A stretch of 64,000 nt of DNA from Idiomarina aquatica (lineage in GTDB: Bacteria; Pseudomonadota; Gammaproteobacteria; Enterobacterales; Alteromonadaceae), in the NCBI RefSeq assembly GCF_003987185.1, contig NZ_PIPS01000002.1, positions 1 through 64,000 on the forward strand, read 5' to 3'. Both the position numbers and the translations under genes were made by a program. Below the pieces are notes generated by a model. That model was given only the letters and a program-made list of their open reading frames with translations, did no database searches and had not been told where the DNA came from. This document shows, one piece after another, positions 19,591-28,648 of the stretch (its first letter is position 1; each line of letters starts with the position of its first letter).

Positions 19591-19750
19591 GATTGCCAGT
19601 GGGTGATGTCAATGTGTCAAGTAGTTTGCCATGAGCGGCGAAAAACACCAAGTTGTTGCGGACGATAGCGCCGCCAAACATAGACGTTAAGGTAAATTCC
19701 CAGTAAGCTTTGGGGCTAGCCAGAATGAAACGGTTCGATGGAGTTGTATT

Positions 19751-21370
19751 TTGCAGAATTCACTAGCAGATCGCGTAAAGGATTTGAATCAAGCGCAGCA
19801 GGGTAAGGCCTGGTCGGGTATTCACCGCGGTATCGAGCGCGAAGCGCTGCGCATCATGAAAGACGGAACTTTAGCTACGACGGATCATCCGGCCGAACTG
19901 GGTAAAACGTTGACGCACCCAACCATCACGACCGACTACTCGGAAAACTTGCTTGAATTTATTACCCCCGTTGCCAGTCGCATTAGTGACACCCTGGCGC
20001 AACTGCGTGACATTCATCGGGTTACCTATCAGGCGCTGGGTGACGAGCTGCTGTGGCCAATGAGTATGCCCTGTTATCTTGGTTCTGATGATGATATTCG
20101 TATTGCTAACTACGGTGATTCGCATTCCGGGCGCATGAAAAGCCTGTATCGGCGGGGGTTGACCCATCGCTATGGCGCGACCATGCAGATCATTTCCGGT
20201 GTGCATTATAATTTTTCTGTATCGGAAGCAATGTGGGAGCAGTTGGCGCAGCAACAGCAACGTCCTGATGATAAAGCGTTCCGTTCTGAAAAATACTTTG
20301 CGTTAATACGTAATTTCAAACGCATTGCCTGGGTGATTCCCTATCTGTTCGGCGCGTCACCGGCATTTTGTCAGTCGTTTTTCCAGCAGACCGGTACCGA
20401 GCAAAAAGACACCGACTGGAACTTCCAGCGCCTTGGTAAAGGTACTGCTTATTTGCCTTATGCCACATCTCTGCGCATGAGTGATCTGGGTTACACCAAT
20501 AAAGAGCAGGCCAGCCTGGGCATTACTTATAATTCGCTGGATGAGTACGTCGCCGGATTGCGTAAAGCCATTACGACACCGTCAAAGCAATTCGCCCGAA
20601 TCGGCGTAAAAGTGAACGGTGAATACCATCAACTGAACGATAATATTCTGCAAATTGAAAATGAATTTTACTCGCCGATACGGCCAAAACGTACCGCGCA
20701 GTCCGGTGAAACACCGAGCCAGGCATTAGAGCGTGGTGGTGTGGAATACATCGAGGTACGGGCGCTTGATGTGAACCCTTTCAGTGGCATTGGCATTACG
20801 GAACAACAAATTCACTTTTTAGATCTGCTGTTAATGTATTGCCTGTTGACTGACAGCCCAGAAATGTCATGGGAAGAACAGCAACAATACGATAAGAACT
20901 TTGCCAAGGTTGTGCTTGAAGGGCGCAACCCCAGTCTGGAATTATGGCAGGCGGGCCAGCAACGGTTGATGGCTGACTGGCTGGAAGAGTTGTTTGCTGA
21001 CTTTACGTTGATTGCACGCTCACTGGACGAGTTCTCAGATAATCCGGGTCAGTATCAAAGCCACTTAAACGAGTTGTATCAGTGTGTGCTAAACCCGGAG
21101 TTGACGTTGTCCGGTCGGGTATTAACGATTTTGAAAGAAAATCATTGGGACTTCAGCACGCTGGGGATGGATCTTGCGCACAAATATCAGCACGAGTTCC
21201 GCAGTACCGAGTTGGAATATTATCAGCCGCAGGACTTTCTGCGCTGGAAACAAGAGTCGGAAACGGCGTTTGTGGCACGTAAAGAACACGACAATGTCGT
21301 TGATTTTGACGCTTTCTTAAGCAATTATTTTAAAGAAGCCGCTAAACCGGGTGGTTTAGCCAAATCATGA
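19751..21370 (+). CDS. gshA: Glutamate--cysteine ligase
   Basis: Makes gamma-glutamylcysteine, the first and rate-limiting step of glutathione synthesis. The 539 residues match the proteobacterial GshA type. GIHRGIEREALRI near residues 23-35 holds the metal- and glutamate-binding acidic residues, and LTHPTITTDYSENLLEFITP near 52-71, SGVHYNF near 147 and EYIEVRALDVNPF near 334 are family signatures. No in-frame ATG gives the conserved N-terminus; the only fitting start is a TTG at 19751, with a GGAG seven bases ahead. A TTG start implies weak initiation. GloB, the glutathione-dependent hydrolase, is encoded elsewhere in the window. Confidence 0.96.
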   Translation: MQNSLADRVKDLNQAQQGKAWSGIHRGIEREALRIMKDGTLATTDHPAELGKTLTHPTITTDYSENLLEFITPVASRISDTLAQLRDIHRVTYQALGDELLWPMSMPCYLGSDDDIRIANYGDSHSGRMKSLYRRGLTHRYGATMQIISGVHYNFSVSEAMWEQLAQQQQRPDDKAFRSEKYFALIRNFKRIAWVIPYLFGASPAFCQSFFQQTGTEQKDTDWNFQRLGKGTAYLPYATSLRMSDLGYTNKEQASLGITYNSLDEYVAGLRKAITTPSKQFARIGVKVNGEYHQLNDNILQIENEFYSPIRPKRTAQSGETPSQALERGGVEYIEVRALDVNPFSGIGITEQQIHFLDLLLMYCLLTDSPEMSWEEQQQYDKNFAKVVLEGRNPSLELWQAGQQRLMADWLEELFADFTLIARSLDEFSDNPGQYQSHLNELYQCVLNPELTLSGRVLTILKENHWDFSTLGMDLAHKYQHEFRSTELEYYQPQDFLRWKQESETAFVARKEHDNVVDFDAFLSNYFKEAAKPGGLAKS

Positions 21371-21379
21371 GCACAAAAA

Positions 21380-21406
21380 AACGCGGTCACCCAAGGTGGC
21401 CGCGTC
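21380..21406 (-). terminator. Intrinsic terminator reading the minus strand, downstream of gshA
   Basis: An 11-bp stem (ACGCGGTCACC with GGTGGCCGCGT, one G-U pair, CAA loop) is preceded on the plus strand by seven A residues. Read on the minus strand the hairpin is therefore followed by seven T residues. The plus-strand side is followed by A residues, so it is a poor terminator for gshA and a good one for transcripts arriving from the corB side. Confidence 0.65.
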
Positions 21407-21482
21407 AAAAAATACATTCAGGGGATGAACACAACATCGCTGCTCATTAACTCAGAGTCTTGTGCGTAACAGAAGTTCAACA

Positions 21483-22118
21483 ATGAACCAAAAAAAATTA
21501 AAAAAAATCCAGCAACTCTCTCTTATCGTTGTTGCAACAGCGGCCATCAGCGGCTGTGCGACGGCACCGCCAGCATCGCCCGATAATATTTGCCATATCT
21601 TTGAAGAGAAGGAAGACTGGTACCACGCCGCAGCAGACGTCCGCGATAAGTGGGGGGTACCCATTCACGTGCCAATGGCAATGATGTACCAGGAAAGCTC
21701 GTTTAAACACGATGCGTTGCCGCCACGTGACTACCTGTTAGGTTTTATTCCCTGGGGCCGGGTAAGCAGTGCGTACGGCTATTCTCAGGCGAAAACCATG
21801 ACCTGGGAAGACTATCAACGAGAAACCGGAAATGGCTGGGCCAGCCGCAGTGATTTCGAGGACGCCATTGATTTTATGGGTTGGTTTATTACCAAGACCT
21901 ACACCATTAACGGGGTGTCAAAATGGGACGCCTATGGCCAGTACTTAAATTATCATGAAGGCTGGGGTGGCTATCAACGTAAAAGCTATTTGCAGAAGCC
22001 TTGGCTGGTGCGCACATCGAAGATCGTGAAGCAGCGTTCTCTGCGCTACGCAGCGCAGCTGAAAACCTGTGAAGAAGATTTTCAGCATGGCTGGTTGTGG
22101 AATCTGTTTTTCGGTTAG
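21483..22118 (+). CDS. Lipoprotein with lytic transglycosylase (SLT) domain
   Basis: A 211-residue predicted outer-membrane lipoprotein with a lysozyme-like fold. The signal peptide ends in the lipobox ISGC, with the lipidated cysteine near residue 24. The transglycosylase core has MAMMYQESSF, whose glutamate is the likely catalytic acid, and SAYGYSQAKTMTW and NYHEGWGGYQ matching later SLT motifs. It probably cleaves peptidoglycan between MurNAc and GlcNAc; whether it acts in recycling, remodelling or insertion of envelope machines cannot be told. The ATG at 21483 has only a weak AGAAG site; a GTG seven codons upstream is a less likely start. Its stop overlaps that of the convergent corB by four bases. 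Confidence 0.88.
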   Translation: MNQKKLKKIQQLSLIVVATAAISGCATAPPASPDNICHIFEEKEDWYHAAADVRDKWGVPIHVPMAMMYQESSFKHDALPPRDYLLGFIPWGRVSSAYGYSQAKTMTWEDYQRETGNGWASRSDFEDAIDFMGWFITKTYTINGVSKWDAYGQYLNYHEGWGGYQRKSYLQKPWLVRTSKIVKQRSLRYAAQLKTCEEDFQHGWLWNLFFG

Positions 22119-23413
22119 TCGTCGTTATGCTCGTTAGTGGGTTTGTAGTAATTCGGTAGTACCCGTACTTGTTTGATCATGGTGTCACCCACTTCGATCA
22201 ATTCTACTGGGTAGCCGCCCAGGCGCAGGCTCATGCGCGCAGACGGAATATCGCCAAATTGTTCGATGATCAAGCCACTGAGGGTTTTAGGGCCATCGGT
22301 GGGAAAGTGCCAGTCCATTTCTTTATTCAATTCGCGCAAGTTGGCGCTACCCTCGACCAAATAACTGCCGTCGGGCTGAACCGTGACGGTCTCGCTCGGC
22401 GGCGGCGCCATTGAGGTGGTGAAATCACCGACAATTTCTTCGAGAATGTCTTCCAGCGTGACCAACCCCTGAATATCGCCGTACTCATCGACCACCAGAC
22501 CAATACGCTCTTTGCGACGCTGAAATTTGAGCAACTGCACGTTAAGCGGGGTTCCCTCTGGGATAAAATAGATGTCGCGAACGGCACGCACCAGCGATGA
22601 CTTATCGGTCTGAAAATGATTTTTACTCATCAAACGCATGATGTCGCGCGCGTGCAAAAAGCCAATTGCATCATCGATATCGTTGCGATAGAGCAGCACC
22701 CTGGTGTGTTGTGCGTGTTCAATTTGCTTGGTGATTTTTGACCAATCGTCGTTGATATCGATACCAACGATCTCATTACGCGGGATCATGACGTCCTCGA
22801 CCGTCACCTTTTCTAAATCAAGAATACTGGTCAGCATTTCCTGGTGCGAGGTCGGTATCAAGTTGCCGGCCTCGTTGACGACGGTGCGCAACTCATCCGA
22901 GCTTAACGCATCACCAACATGGGCGCGTTTGGGGTCAATGCCAAGCAAGCGCATGAACGAGTTGGTGATAAAGTTTACGCTGGTGACAACAGGGTAGAGC
23001 AGTGTCAGCAACGGCCGTAAGATCAGCGAGCTTGGAAACGCAACCCGCTCGGGGTGCAGAGCGGCAATAGTTTTTGGGGTGACTTCCGCAAAGATTAATA
23101 CCACTAGAGTCAAGACGAAAGGTGCCAACAGCAGGCCTAAATCCCCAAGCCAGCGCATGAACAAAATGGTGGCAATCGAGGAGGCGGCAATATTAACCAG
23201 GTTGTTACCGATCAAAATCAAGCCGATCAAGCGATCGGGCCGATCCAATAAGTATTGTACGCGGGTAGCTGCTTTGTGCTGGTGTTGTACCAGATGCCGT
23301 AACCGGTAACGGTTGATGGACATCATACCGGTTTCAGAACCGGAAAAATAAGCCGATAAAGCAATTAAAATAACCAAACTAACGAGTAACGTACTCGTCG
23401 ATATCTCGTCCAA
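22115..23413 (-). CDS. corB: CNNM/CorC-family membrane protein (YfjD/CorB-like)
   Basis: A 432-residue membrane protein of the HlyC/CorC/CNNM family linked to magnesium efflux or homeostasis. Residues 1-190 form the CNNM transmembrane domain (AYFSGSETGMMSINRYR near residue 21, LIGNNLVNI near 67, EVTPKTIAALHPERVAF near 109). A CBS pair follows (VEDVMIPRNEIVGID near 203, GFLHARDIMRL near 243, LVVDEYGDIQGLVTLEDILEEIVGD near 300), then a C-terminal CorC_HlyC domain. It lies 11 bases after ypjD in the same direction and both diverge from ffh, as yfjD and ypjD do in E. coli. Transport substrate is inferred from the family. Confidence 0.92.
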   Translation of the reverse strand: MDEISTSTLLVSLVILIALSAYFSGSETGMMSINRYRLRHLVQHQHKAATRVQYLLDRPDRLIGLILIGNNLVNIAASSIATILFMRWLGDLGLLLAPFVLTLVVLIFAEVTPKTIAALHPERVAFPSSLILRPLLTLLYPVVTSVNFITNSFMRLLGIDPKRAHVGDALSSDELRTVVNEAGNLIPTSHQEMLTSILDLEKVTVEDVMIPRNEIVGIDINDDWSKITKQIEHAQHTRVLLYRNDIDDAIGFLHARDIMRLMSKNHFQTDKSSLVRAVRDIYFIPEGTPLNVQLLKFQRRKERIGLVVDEYGDIQGLVTLEDILEEIVGDFTTSMAPPPSETVTVQPDGSYLVEGSANLRELNKEMDWHFPTDGPKTLSGLIIEQFGDIPSARMSLRLGGYPVELIEVGDTMIKQVRVLPNYYKPTNEHNDD

Positions 23414-23424
23414 GATTACTGTCC

Positions 23425-24219
23425 TCAGGTCAATATAATATCTTTAACAAAACGACTGCCAAAGTAGCCTAACGTCAGCAGGGAACTGCCGACTAAAGTC
23501 AGGATTACCATCACTTTACCACGGGCACCACTGACACGGTGCATGACATTTGCCACGACATAAACGATGGCGGCGGCGATGCTGAGAAAGGTTTTGTGGG
23601 CGACGTTTTGAGCGAACATGTTATCTAAAAAGGCAAAGCCGGATAACAGCGCTAAAATGAGTAAGATAGTGCCACTGAACAGCAAGCGGAAAAAATAACG
23701 CTCAATGGTCATCAGTGGCGGTAATTTATGGAACAACGTCGGGTTGCGCCGTTGTTTTAACGTGTAACTGACGTAAGCGGCCTGAATCGCATACAGAGTA
23801 GCCAGGGCGAGTACGCCATAAGCAACCAGTGACAACACAATATGAACCAACAGACCGGCGTTCATATTAATGTAACTGCCCCATTGCGCCGGCGCTAAGG
23901 CCAGCAACAAACACGTGAGTGCGGCAAATAAATAAACAACCGGTTTCAGTAACAGACTACCGGAGTGATGGCTGCGCAAGAGCGCAAACAAGGCCACCAA
24001 CCAGGACACACTGGCTAAACTGGAGGCAATGTTGATATGGTGAAAGTTATCTGCCGAAAATTCATTAAAAACCAGCAACGCGTGGCTAATGATAGCAACC
24101 AGCGCCGGAATAATATGAAATCCGGAATGCAGTTCGCGGTTTTGCAATAAGTTTCGCAAAATCACAACAGCGCTGATGACATATCCAGCGATGGCTAACA
24201 GCAACAGAATGGTGAGCAT
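23425..24219 (-). CDS. ypjD: Inner membrane protein YpjD, cytochrome c assembly (CcsA) family
   Basis: A 264-residue polytopic membrane protein of the CcsA/ResC-like family, found next to corB and ffh in many gammaproteobacteria. About eight hydrophobic segments are visible, with GLLVHIVLSLVAYGVLALATLYAIQAAYV in the middle and YFFRLLFSGTILLILALLSGF further on. Despite the Pfam name, YpjD is more often linked to magnesium/cobalt efflux with CorB than to haem handling, so its function is uncertain. The ATG at 24219 is preferred over a GTG one codon upstream. It diverges from ffh across about 170 bases that hold a TATACT (24323-24328) as a possible -10 for ffh. Confidence 0.88.
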   Translation of the reverse strand: MLTILLLLAIAGYVISAVVILRNLLQNRELHSGFHIIPALVAIISHALLVFNEFSADNFHHINIASSLASVSWLVALFALLRSHHSGSLLLKPVVYLFAALTCLLLALAPAQWGSYINMNAGLLVHIVLSLVAYGVLALATLYAIQAAYVSYTLKQRRNPTLFHKLPPLMTIERYFFRLLFSGTILLILALLSGFAFLDNMFAQNVAHKTFLSIAAAIVYVVANVMHRVSGARGKVMVILTLVGSSLLTLGYFGSRFVKDIILT

Positions 24220-24389
24220 CACGGGCTCGCAATCCTCAATTGAAACGATGATTTACACCGAGTATACGATCATGATGGTACAAACCCAAGCATCTGAGGG
24301 CGAAAGTTACTTGCAAATCAGATATACTAGCCCCATCTAACAAGGCAATTCGTCAGCAAACGCGACAAGTAACGGAAGAGATCGCCCTT

Positions 24390-25754
24390 ATGTTTGAGAA
24401 TTTAAGCGAACGACTGTCACAATCGCTCCGTAATATCGGCGGCCGCGGTCGGTTAACGGATGACAATATAAAAGACACTTTGCGCGAAGTTCGTATGGCT
24501 TTACTGGAAGCCGACGTTGCTTTGCCGGTGGTCAAAGAATTTATTGGTAAAGTCAAAGAACGCGCCGTTGGCACCGAGGTAAATAAAAGCCTTACCCCAG
24601 GGCAGGTCTTTGTCAAAATCGTGCAAAGCGAGTTGGAAGCGGCCATGGGCGAAGCCAACGTTCCGCTCAGCTTGAATACCCAGCCGCCGGCCGTGATTTT
24701 GATGGCGGGCTTGCAAGGTGCCGGTAAAACCACCAGTGTCGGCAAACTGGCGAAGTTCCTAAAAGAACGGGAAAAGAAAAAGGTCATGGTGGTCAGTGCC
24801 GACGTTTATCGGCCGGCCGCGATTAAACAGTTGGAGACGCTGGCAGAGCAAACCGGCGTTGAGTTTTTCCCGTCCAGTACCGACCAGAAGCCGGAAGATA
24901 TTGCTAAGGCCGCGATTGCGCAGGCGAAAAAACAGTTCATCGATGTGGTGCTGGTGGATACCGCCGGTCGTCTTACCATTGATGAAGATATGATGCAGGA
25001 AATCCAACAACTGCACGCCAGCATCAAGCCGATCGAAACCTTATTCGTGGTTGACTCGATGACCGGTCAGGATGCGGCTAATACCGCGAAAGCCTTTAAC
25101 GACGCCTTGCCACTGACCGGTGTTATCCTCACCAAAACCGATGGCGATGCGCGCGGCGGTGCGGCACTGTCGATTCGCCACATCACCGGCAAACCGATCA
25201 AATTCCTGGGTGTCGGTGAGAAGAACGACGCGCTGGAGCCTTTCCACCCGGATCGGGTAGCGTCGCGTATTCTCGGCATGGGTGACGTGTTGTCACTGGT
25301 GGAAGAAGTCGAGCGCAAGGTCGACCGCGAGAAAGCCGAGAAAGTGGCGCGCAAGGTCATGAAAAAAGGCCAGTTTTCGCTGGAAGACTTCCGCGATCAA
25401 CTGGCGCAAATGCGTGACATGGGCGGCATGATGGGGTTGATGGATAAATTGCCCGGTATGGGTAAGATGACCGACCAAATCAAGGGGCAGATGGACGATA
25501 AGGTCACCATCCGCATGGAAGCCATCATCAACTCGATGACGCCGCAGGAGCGCGCGCACCCGGACGTCATCAAAGGCTCTCGTAAGCGTCGTATTGCCGC
25601 TGGTTCAGGCACTCAAGTGCAGGACGTCAATAAATTGCTGAAGCAATTCCAGCAAATGCAAAAGATGATGAAAAAGATGAAAGGCGGCGGCATGCAAAAA
25701 ATGTTGCGCGGCATGGGCGGGAAACTGCCGCCGGGAATGTTCCCAGGACGCTAA
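24390..25754 (+). CDS. ffh: Signal recognition particle GTPase Ffh
   Basis: Protein subunit of the signal recognition particle; binds 4.5S RNA and signal sequences and targets membrane proteins to FtsY and the Sec translocon. The 454 residues have the N domain (ALLEADVALPVV near 31), and the GTPase G domain with P-loop GLQGAGKTT near 107 and DTAGR near 190. TKTDGDARGG follows near 248. The methionine-rich M domain (GGMMGLMDKLPGMGKM and QKMMKKMKGGGMQKM) binds RNA and signal peptides. Length and all motifs match E. coli Ffh. It is followed by a terminator and then the rpsP operon, as in many gammaproteobacteria. Confidence 0.98.
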   Translation: MFENLSERLSQSLRNIGGRGRLTDDNIKDTLREVRMALLEADVALPVVKEFIGKVKERAVGTEVNKSLTPGQVFVKIVQSELEAAMGEANVPLSLNTQPPAVILMAGLQGAGKTTSVGKLAKFLKEREKKKVMVVSADVYRPAAIKQLETLAEQTGVEFFPSSTDQKPEDIAKAAIAQAKKQFIDVVLVDTAGRLTIDEDMMQEIQQLHASIKPIETLFVVDSMTGQDAANTAKAFNDALPLTGVILTKTDGDARGGAALSIRHITGKPIKFLGVGEKNDALEPFHPDRVASRILGMGDVLSLVEEVERKVDREKAEKVARKVMKKGQFSLEDFRDQLAQMRDMGGMMGLMDKLPGMGKMTDQIKGQMDDKVTIRMEAIINSMTPQERAHPDVIKGSRKRRIAAGSGTQVQDVNKLLKQFQQMQKMMKKMKGGGMQKMLRGMGGKLPPGMFPGR

Positions 25755-25792
25755 TTAACTTGCATTTGAAGAAAAAATCAGTAGAATTGCCG

Positions 25793-25828
25793 AGCCTTCC
25801 GACCGTGTCGGAGGGCTTTGCTGTTTTT
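25793..25828 (+). terminator. Intrinsic terminator after ffh
   Basis: An 11-bp stem, AGCCTTCCGAC with GTCGGAGGGCT around a CGT loop, is followed by TTGCTGTTTTT. It separates ffh from the rpsP operon. Confidence 0.85.
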
Positions 25829-25872
25829 AACAGATACGTTTTACATTTACACAATTGAAATCGAGGAACGCA

Positions 25873-26121
25873 ATGGTAACCATTCGTTTACAACGCAGCG
25901 GCGCTAAAAAACGCCCCTTCTACCAAATGGTAGTTGCTGACAGTCGCAATGCCCGCGACGGTCGCTTTATCGAAAATGTAGGTTTCTTCAACCCGGTAGC
26001 TCGTGGTCAGGAAGAAAAACTTCGCATCGACTTAGACCGTGTTGAACACTGGGTAGGTCAAGGCGCATCGTTATCCGATCGCGTTGCGAAATTAGTAAAA
26101 GATGCTCGCGCTGCGGCGTAA
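25873..26121 (+). CDS. rpsP: 30S ribosomal protein S16
   Basis: Small-subunit ribosomal protein needed for 30S assembly. The 82 residues begin with the canonical [18 protein letters not shown] and have the same length as E. coli S16. A GAGG precedes the ATG at 25873 by seven bases; an in-frame ATG 18 bases upstream would give a non-family extension. First gene of rpsP-rimM-trmD-rplS. Confidence 0.98.
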   Translation: MVTIRLQRSGAKKRPFYQMVVADSRNARDGRFIENVGFFNPVARGQEEKLRIDLDRVEHWVGQGASLSDRVAKLVKDARAAA

Positions 26122-26156
26122 GCATAAGACTTATTCAGTCATAGGGTCGTCGGCAT

Positions 26157-26696
26157 ATGGCACAATCAGATAACGTCGTCATCGGTTGCATCGGTGCGGT
26201 TTATGGCGTGAAAGGCTGGTTGAAGATTCAGTCATACACCGAAAACCCGGAAGATATTTTTAGTTATAGCCCTTGGTACCTGCAGAGTTCTGCAGCACGC
26301 CAACAAAGCGAACAGGCTGTGACTGTCGTCGAATGGCGTCGTCACAATAAAGGTTTGATTGCGCTCATCGATGGTATTAATGACCGCGATGAAGCAAGTC
26401 GCTTGACCGGCATGGAAATCAGCATTGCAGCTGATGAGTTACCAGCGTTAGCCGAAGATGAGTTTTACTGGCGTGACCTGATTGGTATGCGAGTGAAAAA
26501 CAAACAAGGCTACGACATGGGGGTGGTTGAACAGATTATGCCAACACCAGCGAACGATGTGCTGGTTGTGAGTGCCAACTCGAACGATGCGTTTGGGAAG
26601 TCTGAGCGACTGATTCCGTTTGTGCAAAGCCAGTACATACTGGCCGTGGACAACGATAATCAGCTCATTCAGGTGGACTGGCCAGCAGACTTTTAG
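26157..26696 (+). CDS. rimM: 16S rRNA processing/ribosome maturation factor RimM
   Basis: Assembly factor that binds S19 and helps mature the 30S head. The 179 residues show the N-terminal RimM barrel ([21 protein letters not shown] near residue 9) and the C-terminal PRC-barrel domain ([21 protein letters not shown] near 101, ending in [15 protein letters not shown]). Standard position between rpsP and trmD. Confidence 0.97.
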   Translation: MAQSDNVVIGCIGAVYGVKGWLKIQSYTENPEDIFSYSPWYLQSSAARQQSEQAVTVVEWRRHNKGLIALIDGINDRDEASRLTGMEISIAADELPALAEDEFYWRDLIGMRVKNKQGYDMGVVEQIMPTPANDVLVVSANSNDAFGKSERLIPFVQSQYILAVDNDNQLIQVDWPADF

Positions 26697-26707
26697 CGGA
26701 CTTGCCG

Positions 26708-27454
26708 ATGCAAGTAGGCGTTATCAGTTTGTTTCCCGAAATGTTTGCCGCGATCACCGAGCACGGTGTTACGCGTCGGGCGATTCAGGATGGCTTGCTG
26801 AGTATCGAGGTGTGGAACCCACGTGATTTCACGCAGGACAAACATCGTACGGTTGATGATCGACCTTATGGTGGCGGACCTGGCATGTTAATGATGGTGC
26901 AACCTCTAGTGGACGCCATTAATGCCGCGAAGCAACGTCTGGGTGAAGAAACACCGGTTATTTATCTATCGCCCCAGGGGCAAAAACTGGATCATCAAGG
27001 GGTAACACAGTTAGCCCAACATGATCGAATGATTTTAATTGCTGGTCGCTATGAAGGTATCGACGAGCGAGTCATTCAGCAATATGTTGACGCTGAATGG
27101 TCAATTGGGGATTACGTGCTCAGCGGCGGTGAGTTACCAGCAATGGTACTGATTGATGCTGTAGCGAGGTTGGTTCCCGGCGTATTGGGACATCAAGATT
27201 CCGCAGCCGAAGATTCTTTTGCTGATGGCTTACTGGATTGTCCTCATTACACTCGCCCGGAGGTTTATAACGAGCAGCGGGTACCCTCAGTATTACTGAG
27301 CGGCGACCATGAAAAGATACGTCGTTGGCGTTTGCAGCAATCACTGGGTAAAACCTGGTTGCAACGTCGGGATTTAATGAATCGCCTAGCTCTGACTGAC
27401 GAGCAGGAACAGTTGCTGAACGAATTTATCGCGCAGCACTCGTCCGAAAAATAG
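26708..27454 (+). CDS. trmD: tRNA (guanine-N1-)-methyltransferase
   Basis: Methylates G37 next to the anticodon in tRNAs reading CNN codons, preventing frameshifts. The 248 residues fold as a trefoil-knot SPOUT methyltransferase: [11 protein letters not shown] at the start, [13 protein letters not shown] near 50, [13 protein letters not shown] near 107 and [15 protein letters not shown] near 130, which bind S-adenosylmethionine in the knot. The ATG at 26708 matches the family start; a TTG two codons earlier is unlikely. Eleven bases separate it from rimM. Confidence 0.98.
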   Translation: MQVGVISLFPEMFAAITEHGVTRRAIQDGLLSIEVWNPRDFTQDKHRTVDDRPYGGGPGMLMMVQPLVDAINAAKQRLGEETPVIYLSPQGQKLDHQGVTQLAQHDRMILIAGRYEGIDERVIQQYVDAEWSIGDYVLSGGELPAMVLIDAVARLVPGVLGHQDSAAEDSFADGLLDCPHYTRPEVYNEQRVPSVLLSGDHEKIRRWRLQQSLGKTWLQRRDLMNRLALTDEQEQLLNEFIAQHSSEK

Positions 27455-27485
27455 CGTACAGTTTACCTAGGATAGGAGAAATACC

Positions 27486-27851
27486 ATGGCAAAAGTTAGC
27501 CAAAACATCATTAAGGCTCTTGAAGAAGAGCAAATGAAAAAAGATTTACCGGAATTCGCTCCAGGCGATACGGTCAGTGTAAATGTAAAAGTAAAAGAAG
27601 GTAACCGTGAGCGTCTTCAGGCATTTGAAGGTGTGGTTATCCGTGTTCGTAACCGTGGTTTGCACTCTGCATTTACGGTTCGTAAAGTATCAAGCGGTGA
27701 AGGCGTAGAACGTACGTTCCAAACGCACAGCCCGTTGATCGACAGCATCAATGTGAAGCGTCGCGGTGCAGTACGTCGCGCCAAGCTTTACTACCTACGC
27801 GAGCGTTCAGGCAAATCTGCACGTATCCGCGAAAAGCTGGCAACCAAGTAA
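27486..27851 (+). CDS. rplS: 50S ribosomal protein L19
   Basis: Ribosomal protein at the 30S-50S interface. The 121 residues carry the family signature ([22 protein letters not shown] near 23, [21 protein letters not shown] near 46, and the [23 protein letters not shown] region). An ATAGGAG site precedes the ATG. Last gene of the operon, closed by a strong terminator. Confidence 0.98.
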   Translation: MAKVSQNIIKALEEEQMKKDLPEFAPGDTVSVNVKVKEGNRERLQAFEGVVIRVRNRGLHSAFTVRKVSSGEGVERTFQTHSPLIDSINVKRRGAVRRAKLYYLRERSGKSARIREKLATK

Positions 27852-27865
27852 TTGGTGTCGCTTTG

Positions 27866-27893
27866 AAAAACCCGGCCTCGGCCGGGTTTTTTT
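27866..27893 (+). terminator. Intrinsic terminator after rplS
   Basis: An 11-bp stem, AAAAACCCGGC with GCCGGGTTTTT around a CTCG loop, runs into a T-tract. It is also A-rich on the 5' side, so it can act in both directions. Confidence 0.92.
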
Positions 27894-28008
27894 ATGCCTG
27901 TCATAGGCAAGCGCCGATTGCCGGCCATTCATGACCTGATAACCTTCAGCATGTTCAATGCAGCCCGCTCTGCTAGCGTGCTTTAGTGCTAAATGCTAAG
28001 CTGGCGCT

Positions 28009-28602
28009 ATGGACGAAGATATCGCAATACTCACGGCGGCGTTGGCGGATTTACTGCAACAACAGTCGCAATGGACTGAACATCAGTTAATCGAAACCTT
28101 GCAAAAGCCGCCTTATGAGCTGCTGGAGGCAGGGGCTTTGCGCGATCCCTTGTCGTTATTTCAGACGCATTTTTTGATCTTTCATTGTCTTTATCGACTG
28201 CGGGCTGATTGGCGTGAACGTCAACAGGCGGATTTAACGATCAATACCTTAAAGATTGAAACCTTACCCTGGCAGGCAGGGGAAGCGGGGTTGCAACCAC
28301 ATGACCCGTTGGCGGACTATTATCTTGATCTTACGCAATTAACGGGTACGACCTGTGCTGACGTTGAAGCGTTATTGGATGACTTTTGGCGTAAAATGGG
28401 GGCGCATAAACCCAGCGCCGGGGCGCAAATGCCGTATGAGCAAGCGTGTGAAGTGATGGAGGTGGCACCGCCGCTGACAGCGCCGCAAGTCAAACGTCAG
28501 TACCGGCGCTTAATTCATAGACACCATCCGGATAAAGGCGGTAGTCTTGTTAAAATGCAGACCATTAAAAAGGCGTATCAGACACTGATGACGCAGTTGT
28601 AA
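28009..28602 (+). CDS. DnaJ-related protein with C-terminal J domain
   Basis: A 197-residue co-chaperone-like protein. The N-terminal part (about residues 1-130) fits the DNAJ_related domain, including PPYELLEAGALRDPLSLFQTHFLIFHCLYRL. A compact J domain closes the protein at about 143-197, with the essential HPD in RLIHRHHPDKGG and the helix IKKAYQTLM. The J domain should stimulate an Hsp70 ATPase; the client recognised by the N-terminal part is unknown. No clear ribosome site precedes the ATG. It stands alone between the rplS terminator and tyrA. Confidence 0.88.
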   Translation: MDEDIAILTAALADLLQQQSQWTEHQLIETLQKPPYELLEAGALRDPLSLFQTHFLIFHCLYRLRADWRERQQADLTINTLKIETLPWQAGEAGLQPHDPLADYYLDLTQLTGTTCADVEALLDDFWRKMGAHKPSAGAQMPYEQACEVMEVAPPLTAPQVKRQYRRLIHRHHPDKGGSLVKMQTIKKAYQTLMTQL

Positions 28603-28648
28603 TTGAAAACATTGATTAACCCATACATAGGATAAGTGAGTAGTAACT

